Source: Batrachochytrium dendrobatidis JAM81 (Eukaryota > Chytridiomycota > Chytridiomycetes > Rhizophydiales). From it: DNA of 64,000 bases. This document shows positions 57,083-64,000 of this stretch, piece after piece (within the stretch, counting starts at the first letter, position 1; each line of letters opens with the position of its first letter). The notes below the pieces were generated by a model. It worked only from the letters and a program-made list of their open reading frames with translations. It searched no databases and was not told where the DNA came from. The stretch is taken from contig NW_006281106.1 in assembly GCF_000203795.2 (NCBI RefSeq), positions 1,165,813 to 1,229,812 of the forward strand. The letters are read 5' to 3'. Both the position numbers and the translations under genes were made by a program.

Positions 57083-57937
57083 TAAATTTAAAAGGTTTTC
57101 CACATATTGGAATAACCACTCTAAACTGGAAGTTACTTGAACGGGCTGGGCTATAGGTATATCTGTTTCCTCGGATGACGGTTCCTCGAATAACGGTTCC
57201 TCAGTTAGCGGCTCAGATGATGGACTTTCATGATATTGTGATGAACTCTGGCTCCCACTAGTGGAGGTTTGCTCAGATCCTGACTGTTGGTTCATTATGA
57301 GATTAAGAGATTCGTATATGCCTTGAACAAAATCACGATTTAATTCCAGAAATTGCATGTGAGAAAGGATTAGTTCTAAATCCAGATCTTCAAACAAACG
57401 CTCTGCAAGATTTTCTTTGTTGGAATACAATTTCAAATCAAGGATGAAAAAATCGTGATAGAGTTTTTGACACTTTTTTTCAAGCTGTTTGAGTTTTTTT
57501 CTCTCTTGTTGAAGCTTCAGTCTAGAATTTTTAAGCTCTTTTTTATATACTGGATTATTCTTGTTTTTCCGAGGTTTACGTAACAGCTTCGCATGTTTCT
57601 TATTCAGCCGTTCTACTAATATCCTTTGATCAAGCTCTTCAGATTTGGCCAAGTCATACGCTTTTTTCATATCTTCATATTCTTGCTCCATTTCTAGGCA
57701 ACCTTCGATTAAGCTTAAATCACTTTCTGAAAGTTGGCTCATATCAACTAAATTTGTAGTTTCTTCATTAGAAGCTGCCCAAAGCCCAGATTCAGTACTT
57801 GTAGTTGCAGTGGGAATGACGGTTGAAGTGCTAGCTTCAGCACTTGTAGTTGTAGTTGCACTGGGATTGACTGGATTGGCTGTAGTAAAAGAGCAAGTAA
57901 ACAGAATTGATGTCAATACTGTGACTGCAAGTTTCAT
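57044..57937 (-). CDS. Secreted charged coiled-coil protein
   Basis: Single-exon frame; the ATG at 57937 (297 residues) is chosen over 58003 because it starts a clean signal peptide (MKLAVTVLTSILFTCSFTTA) and a TATA element lies within the longer frame. After a Thr/Ser-rich stretch comes an acidic patch and a long Lys/Glu-rich helix (RLKLQQERKKLKQLEKKCQKL), then a hydrophobic-acidic helical region, then a Ser/Glu/Pro-rich linker with EEPLFEEPSSEE and a C-terminal helix. No known domain. Similar in layout to the genes at 28792 and 51090 but without a clear KR site near the signal. Confidence 0.78.
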   Translation of the reverse strand: MKLAVTVLTSILFTCSFTTANPVNPSATTTTSAEASTSTVIPTATTSTESGLWAASNEETTNLVDMSQLSESDLSLIEGCLEMEQEYEDMKKAYDLAKSEELDQRILVERLNKKHAKLLRKPRKNKNNPVYKKELKNSRLKLQQERKKLKQLEKKCQKLYHDFFILDLKLYSNKENLAERLFEDLDLELILSHMQFLELNRDFVQGIYESLNLIMNQQSGSEQTSTSGSQSSSQYHESPSSEPLTEEPLFEEPSSEETDIPIAQPVQVTSSLEWLFQYVENLLNLEVGQPRRDDPSN

Positions 57938-57989
57938 TATACTGGTTTGCCAAGTTGTAATGGTTGTTTGATGAGTCGGTTTTGGACTG

Positions 57990-57997
57990 TATTTATA
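57990..57997 (-). promoter_or_regulatory. Possible TATA box of the 57044 secreted gene
   Basis: On the minus strand TATAAATA sits 53 bp upstream of the ATG at 57937, which supports that start. Confidence 0.5.
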
Positions 57998-58409
57998 TCT
58001 CATTGAACGGATCAGATTAAAAGCACCTTCCTTGAATGACCGCTCTAAGGGATTTGTGTTGTCAAGGGTTAGTAGCGATTTGTTATCAATGTCGAATTTT
58101 GAAAAGATGACCCTTTATATAACAGCCCAGTTTTAATTGAACCGCCGCTTGGCTATGCATTCAAATATGATTGATTGTGTAATGTTGTACAAACAACTGA
58201 CAAATCAGGTTGTCAAGTACAGGCCAAATATGACGATAGAATGTTGATCATTCAGGTATTGGATGACCAAACCATCACATCGACTAAGCAACCAACTTTC
58301 ACAACTCATGCAATCATCAAACCGTCAAGTCAAAATGGCGGCAAGTCATGATTCACATCGATCAAATGATTGACATTCAACTCATCTAGTGTCAATATGC
58401 ATATAGGCG

Positions 58410-61400
58410 ATGAAATCATGCATAGAGTTTTACAGTTATAAACGCTGGAGTGAAGAGTGTAAATTTGATTTTAAGCCAATGGTTGATATTATTGTTCACG
58501 AGTCCGATCAACAAGTGTTCACATTGGCGATTAACCTGTTCTTGCAAGTTTGCAGTTATATTGACGATGAAAATGTATGTTTACAATGATACAATATTGG
58601 ATCAGTTTGGACAGTGTCCTGTCATGTCATGTTTTGTTGATTGTATACTTGACATTGAACAATATCATTAGTTTGGCATCGTGGTATCAAGACTTGTTTC
58701 ACGACTGGAATCATCCAGTGGTTCAGTTGCTGTTGGTTTTATCAAAAATCTCCAAGCCATGTATTGGAATATTCATCGTGATAACCCAGTAAAAGCAGTG
58801 AAATGTGGTATCATTCCAGCACTGGTCAATATTCTCAGGTATGTGGTATTATGCATGAATGTATGTTCAGTCATTACAATTGATGAATTTGACATGGTTG
58901 GATTGACATGACATGAATACAGGAGTGTCGATCAAGAAGTGGTTGATCAAAGTATTGCTGCTATTCAGAGTTTTTGCGACTATAAAGATTGTGAAGTGAT
59001 TTCAGCCGAGTTGATAAGATCGGGATTTGATCAAACACTGAACGACTTGTGTATCAGATACAGCGACAACTTTGAACTAAAAAAACGCATGATCTGGATA
59101 GCAGGAACAATTGCATCTGGTATGCGCGACTTTCCTGTATCGCTTGTACGATCGTTGGTTTTTGAGCAATTGACGATATTGATGTGCGGTCTCCGCATGA
59201 ATGGCTGTTTGTACCTGTTTGATTATGTCAACGACATGATTCAGAAATCTACAAACAAGGCCGAGATGATCAAGGTGTTTCAAGAATATGGAATTGTAAA
59301 GCAACTCAGCACTATTCTTTCACGCAGAGATATACGTTTGTGTAACAGTCCTGTTCCTGATATTGTAAAACTACTCGAAACACTTGCTGATTTTGCTGAC
59401 AATCATCCCGACAGTTCGATACGTACCGAGTTGGAGCAAGGCGGGATGTTTGAAAATCTAACGGCTATTGTAAAATCGGATACTACTCACTACATGAACA
59501 AAAGGGCTGCTGCTCAGATCATTGAAACGTGTTTCCAGCATCTGGTTCAGACTGCTAGTTCGGACATTCAGCCATACAACGACAATGCCGAAATTGATAT
59601 GAAATCTGGAATGGCCGGATATCCATATGAACAGGTGCGCACACTTGTCGAAATGCGGTATATCCATTATCTGCAATGTATACTTTGCAAACCCATGTGG
59701 TGAATCGATATCACAAACCAGCATATTGTGGAGCAATGGAGGGCTGACTCACTCGATCAGAATATATCACCATCAACATTTAATCTTGCGTTGGAACAAC
59801 TCGGGGTTTTTGTCAAACAGCTTGTTTGTAATGGCAGTGATGGATTGGGCACAATTGTACCAGGACCTGTTGAACTGACGTATATACTGGACAATGGCAT
59901 ACCTGACAATGTATATACGCGATTGATGACAAATGTATCGGATATTGAACATGGATCAAATCACAACACTGATCAAATGGTGCACAATCTGATTGATGCA
60001 TCAATGTACAGTGTTGTATATGGACAAACGATGATTGCACCACTGGATATACGACTCGAATACACCAAAATGGTACCATGCGATATATTGTTATCGACTC
60101 GACTTGTTTCAGATATGCCCATCATTGAAGGCAATTCCGAGTTTATATCACTCAAGTCTCAATGTCTTCCGAGTGAATTCCGTGTCGAACAGGATGACAG
60201 TGTGACCATCAACTCATACATCAACAATCTGAATCCGATATGGCATCGAGACATGTACAAATGCATTGCCAAAATATTCAAATGTTTTGTCCCAATGTTT
60301 GAAAGTCTGTTCAGAACGATGGATCCAATGTTCAGGTATATTGATATTTGCAATGGCACAAAGGGATATAAACCGTCAAGTCAGTCATATCATGATGATA
60401 TGGAATCAGACACTCAAGTCATTCGTCCCGTGTATGTACCAATGTTGGAATATCCAGACGGATACTCTTAAGCGGTAACCTGTGGCAAAGCTAGTTCTAA
60501 AAAGCGCCAACTTAAACACAAGTTAAATCCTTTCATCACCAAAAATTCCATGTGCACAGTAACTCCATTACACTCATTTCTAGGACTCGAGCTCTCTATA
60601 AACGGGTAGACGATGCCATTATTAAATTTACTAACTCCAGAAATCAACACTATTGGTTGTAACTCTCGTTTACAACCTCTCATCATTTAACGGGTTAATT
60701 GTTCGTATCACAAGACACAAACAATCAACTACTATAAAAGCTAGAACGCTTACTCTTATCAATAAACAACTCTTCAAACTATTTCATCTGTCTAACTACC
60801 TTATCAAACCCTTTTCACTACGGTTGAAAAGACTAAGTCTGTTGATTTTGATTTCAAGTGCAACTTCCTCTTACACTTCTGATTTGTTCTCTTCTGATAA
60901 CTACTAACAGTTACAGATTATACTTTACCTACTTTACTTTACTATCAAACAAATCAACGAAGCTCCAAATACTCTGACAACCAACACTTCCGGAGCATTT
61001 TGAACCCAAATACGAATCAGCAAAACCAGTATCACTGCGTGGTCGTAATCTACAAGTCATTGTCAAACTCACCAACATTCAACTGACACCATCCAAACCT
61101 AAATACAACGAGGGAAACTGGCACATTGAAGGTCCAATTAACGAATCGATTGTTGCAACTGGACTGTATTACTACGACGTGGAAAATATCACCACACCCA
61201 AACTCGATTTCCGCGAGGCTGTTGATCGTTTTGAATATCAAGTAGCATCTGATATGTATTGGAAAGATGTGTACGGCATTGATCAAGAATCACCGCATAG
61301 TCAGTATATAGGATCGCTTGAAGTACCAAATGGTCGGTGTGTAGTTTATCCCAATCGATACCAACACAAAGAACAATCATTTGAACTTGCAGATCCAACT

Positions 61401-61685
61401 CAACCAGGACACTGCAAGATTTTGACATTTTTTGTAGTGAATCCGTCTCGTCGGATTGTTTCGACTGCGCATGTGGCTCCACAACAACCACAATGGTACA
61501 ACTCGAGTCTTGACAAGGCACACATACCGCCTGAACTGTGGAATGATATCACGCAGTATATTCAAGGTGTTCAATCACCAGCTAAAGCCAAACACTATCG
61601 AGATGAATTGACAAGTGACCGAACTCAAATCACAGCAGCATACAACAAATACATATATGAGCGGGTGTATAATCTTGATAATTGA
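58410..61685 (+). pseudogene. Broken ARM-like + DUF4246 gene
   Basis: Exons 58410-58574, 58672-58838 and 58923-59703 encode a helical, armadillo-like repeat region (LVNILR-SVDQEVVDQSIAAIQSF) of about 370 residues. Exon 3 runs on in the same frame into the start of a DUF4246 domain (YEQVRTLVEMRYIHYLQ..KPMW) but meets TGA at 59701-59703. After it the same frame continues as DUF4246 (IVEQWRADSLDQ; INSYINNLNPIWHRDMYKCIAKIF) to a stop at 60469. A 0.5-kb insertion follows, and the rest of the domain resumes at about 60978 in another frame: LRGRNLQVIVKLTNI, NWHIEGPINESIVATGLYYYD, CKILTFFVVNPSRRIVSTAHVAPQQ, ending at 61685. DUF4246 is a fungal family with features of an Fe/2-oxoglutarate oxygenase (inference). 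The stop, insertion and frame change argue for a pseudogene, although the long intact stretches imply it died recently. Two shorter genes remain a possible alternative. Confidence 0.75.
60469..60968 (+). mobile_element. 0.5-kb insertion with LTR-like signals (solo LTR candidate)
   Basis: The insertion interrupts DUF4246 coding sequence and is flanked by ATACTCT at 60462-60468 and 60969-60975, a candidate 7-bp target duplication. Inside are TATAAAA (60733-60739) and AATAAA (60761-60766) at LTR-like spacing, and a short hairpin (GGTTGTAA...TTACAACC, about 60653-60678). Termini are not TG...CA, so class and exact ends are uncertain. No coding capacity. Confidence 0.55.
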
Positions 61686-62159
61686 TGATGGATTGTGAGG
61701 TTGTGATTTTACAACAATGAGTTGCAATGCCAGTCAGATCTATGCAATTAAATGGATCGAATAAATTGAATGAATTGAATCAATCATGTCAATCATGCCA
61801 GTGACTGTTGATTATATTGACTGATTGTGTACAATTGATTGATACAAGTGATATGGATGCATCATTTGGTGTTGTTGAATCAGATCATTGCTTGATTCTG
61901 TCAATGTGATCAAATGGATTACTACAAAACTGTACATGCTCAAGTTGAATCAAGTATTGAATCGAGTATTGGATTGATATTTACACACAACCACAATTGC
62001 AATTACAATTGCAATCAGCACAGTCTGAATATTAGACATTTGAACATCACATATCGAGTTGTGGATAAATGCGAGTTGGCATATTGGACTGTTTTTGTAG
62101 TTTATTAATGATTTGATTCACGACTGTTTGAATTCAAGGCTCAATATGGATTACAACTG
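61686..62159. other. Gene-poor spacer, 474 bp
   Basis: Rich in TTGAATCAA, TGATTGT and CAATTGCAATTACAATTGCAAT-type words, including a short palindromic run near 61991-62016. No gene supported. Confidence 0.45.
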
Positions 62160-63640
62160 GATTGTCGTTGTTTCCATTTGTGATGACAAATCTGTCAATG
62201 TGTTGATTGATTGCTAGTCCATTGACCAAATAATAATCAATTCCACCAGCAATAGTGTCCGTCACATTCGAGTTGTTGGGAAATACTTTTGATAGTTTTG
62301 GTTAGATTGAACAGTCTGGTTTAGTCAAGTAAACCAATATCTCCATAAACATGTGCTGTAAAGTTGTTTCATTTGGAAAACCGCATGACGAAACAGATTC
62401 CAATACATTGGTCGATATTGATGAGACAACATTGCGTACGAGTTTTTGAAGAGACAAATGTTGTGATGCAAAGCAGTTTGTGAATGTCCATTTGAATAGT
62501 ATTTTTTGACCAACAGCAAAGTAAAAGCAAGTTCAAGGTCGAGCGACTCCATCAATATTCCAGCCTTTTGAGTGATGAATAAGATTCCATATTTTGTTGG
62601 GTTTCCAAGTTGTCCAATCGATGATTTTTGTCAGACATTTCTTGAGTAACAGTTTAAAACCATTTCTAATCAGATCTGAATGGTCGCTTCCAAAACAACG
62701 AGTCATATCCAACATGGAATTGTTTGATAGACAGTATTGTAGTAGATCTGCTCGAGTGGGTTCAATGTTGTTTAGACATTGTGTTTTTATATCATCAATC
62801 GACACACACAGCGCACCAACAAGACCATCACATTCCGTTACAAGAACATGTTTCAAGGTCTCATTGCTCATGTTGTTTGGCAACCCAATAACGAGTAAAT
62901 CCAGAAATTCATGGAATTCACAGAGTTTGGCTGGAATAAGTAGAAAATCACTTTTCAAGACCTGAAAGACTACCGAGTTCAACAGGACTTGAAATTCCTC
63001 CAACAAAAAGATGGTTTGATGCAATGATAAATCGCATGCTTAATGACAACCAACTCAGCGATGCTTTGATTAAAAGTCTCCATAAACTTGTGTCTTGTAA
63101 TTACTGTTGAGCATCATCAAGAAACAACAGTTTTACTTTTTCCAATTCTATCCGTTGTTGTTTGGAACAATCAATGCATTTCCAACAAAAGTGTCGTGCA
63201 ATCTTGTCCAAGAAACAAATCCAAATGACATTTGTTTGAGACTATGTTGATACATATTAATGAATATAGGTTTTGCAGAATCAGATGAACAAGTCAATAT
63301 GACAAACCGATACTCAAACCAAGTATACGAGTTTGTCAAGTTGATCAGGTCTTTTGAGATGATTTGTAGAAACATTGATACCATTGATCTGGATAGTTTT
63401 CTTGAAATAATTGTATGAACCAGTGATTGTTGGGTTTGAGCCAACATCATTCTTGGATTTGATGATGAGTGGACTGGATCCAACAGTCCCATTTGCTACA
63501 AGTGCAGCAAGCGAGTCCCATGCGTTGTGATTGATCTCGACTTGATCCACCAGAGTGGATATTCAGTTAGTGTATCGACCAAAAGTGATCCTGTCTTGTA
63601 ATCTGCGACCAAGCCAACAGGTTCTATTGCTGAACAACAG
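62160..63640 (-). pseudogene. Decayed Crinkler-type NTPase/nuclease gene
   Basis: Read on the minus strand, pieces in shifting frames keep the order of a Crinkler-type (CRN) protein with a P-loop NTPase and a restriction-enzyme-like C-terminal domain. They are: an N-terminal stretch (VEINHNAWDSLAALV, about 63480-63535); a worn Walker A region (SSDSAKP, about 63266-63286); a Walker B-like LLFLDDAQ (about 63112-63135); a sensor-like RFIIASNHLF (about 63010-63040); GLVGALCVSIDDIK within the longest intact frame (62533-63024); and a nuclease-like GGIDYYLVNG (about 62220-62250). Stops and frame changes separate the pieces, and key Walker A glycines are lost. It therefore looks like a dead copy. 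The family is known from chytrid and oomycete effectors and related transposon-encoded proteins. The assignment is from motif order by eye and is moderate. Confidence 0.55.
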
Positions 63641-63660
63641 CCTGTTGTTGACTTGGTCGC
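63605..63660. repeat. Inverted repeat between two head-to-head gene remnants
   Basis: GCGACCAAGCCAACAGG at 63605-63621 faces CCTGTTGTTGACTTGGTCGC at 63641-63660 across a ~19-nt spacer. The arms are the starts of the homologous segments that run outward on either side. Confidence 0.8.
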
Positions 63661-64000
63661 AACCACCATCATTGAGACAACTAAAAGGCTTGTTGGTATT
63701 CCAGTCGACCATCAACTTCTTACTTTCCACTTTGTTGTTGATGGAGTGGAAATAACTTGCAACTCTTGGAACTCCATTGCTGTTCTTGGACTAGATTGAA
63801 CCACTGGAACTGATCCACTCATCAAATCCAACACATTATGCCTGGTCAAACTCTGTATCATCAACACTAGACACTGTAATGGACATGAACTCACTTTACA
63901 AACCACTCTTGTGAACCTTGTCCAGTCGATACACTTGTATGATGAACACAACTGTTGTGTGTCCAACATTCAATCAAAACCATTCATTTGGATCATACCA
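63641..64000 (+). pseudogene. Second, head-to-head remnant of the same Crinkler-type family (cut by window edge)
   Basis: The plus-strand translation contains RLVGIPVDHQLLTFHFVVDGVEITCNSWNSIAVL and then, after an in-frame TGA, a TTGTDPLIKS-type segment. The VVDGVEITCNSWNS and DPLIKS parts are homologous to VDQVEINHNAWDS and SPLIIKS on the minus strand at 63440-63550. GIPVDHQLLTFH recalls the ubiquitin-like header common in Crinkler proteins (inference). The copy continues past 64000. Confidence 0.5.

Noticed and set aside
59728..60471. A separate gene starting with the ATG at 59728
   Set aside because: The DUF4246 similarity begins upstream of this ATG, before the TGA, in the same frame; it is better explained as the continuation of one broken gene, though two genes cannot be strictly excluded.
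61991..62016. CAATTGCAATTACAATTGCAAT run as a microsatellite or CRISPR-like repeat
   Set aside because: Too short and irregular; no spacer structure.
63605..63660. Rho-independent-type terminator or regulatory hairpin
   Set aside because: This is nuclear fungal DNA and the arms are part of homologous flanking gene remnants, so the hairpin is a by-product of inverted duplication.

Overview
The window reads as a nuclear contig of an early-diverging, flagellated (zoosporic) fungus, most likely a chytrid close to Batrachochytrium. Supporting this: the DNA is AT-rich with compact genes split by short introns, usually 50-200 nt with GT..AG ends. The gene set mixes fungal housekeeping genes (POP4, PIS1, NHP6, arginase, mitochondrial uL2) with genes lost from most Dikarya (a PEN-2 gamma-secretase subunit, a CNBD2-like two-domain cyclic-nucleotide-binding protein, an animal-like plasma-membrane Ca2+ pump). 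There are also small secreted lysine-rich coiled-coil proteins, a secreted pepsin-like protein and decayed Crinkler-type NTPase/nuclease genes, all of which recall Batrachochytrium. The species call is inference. All splice joins below were read by eye from GT/GC..AG sites and reading-frame continuity.

Positions 1 to about 49.5 kb form a gene-dense core. In order: POP4 (3' end), a Cid1/TUTase-like nucleotidyltransferase, a Csm1/Pcs1-domain protein that also carries a CENP-C-like motif, a small protein with retropepsin-like traces, a CNBD2-like protein, PI synthase, an NHP6-type HMG protein, a homeodomain protein, a secreted DPBB (expansin/RlpA-like) protein, a Ca2+-ATPase, arginase, a secreted coiled-coil protein, mitochondrial uL2, a DUF952 protein, RNF10, a large F-box/ankyrin-like protein, SPO11, a DEK_C/double-SWIB protein, three unrecognised proteins, PEN-2, a LAT-type amino-acid transporter and tRNA-Ile(AAT). 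A family of short terminal-inverted-repeat elements (MITE-like, 0.2-0.4 kb) and its broken copies sits in many intergenic gaps and in one intron.

Positions 49.5-64 kb look like a different compartment. Gaps are long and rich in short TGACA/TGTCA-type words. The genes are lineage-type secreted proteins (a coiled-coil protein with a 396-bp tandem duplication, a pepsin fold with damaged catalytic motifs, a second coiled-coil protein). Decayed genes are common: an ARM-like + DUF4246 gene with an in-frame stop and a 0.5-kb insertion, and two head-to-head remnants of Crinkler-type genes. This resembles the effector-rich, repeat-rich half of a two-speed pathogen genome.

The most notable observations are the CENP-C motif joined to a Csm1 domain in one predicted kinetochore protein, a fungal PEN-2, the ARM-DUF4246 architecture and its decay, and the terminal-inverted-repeat element family.
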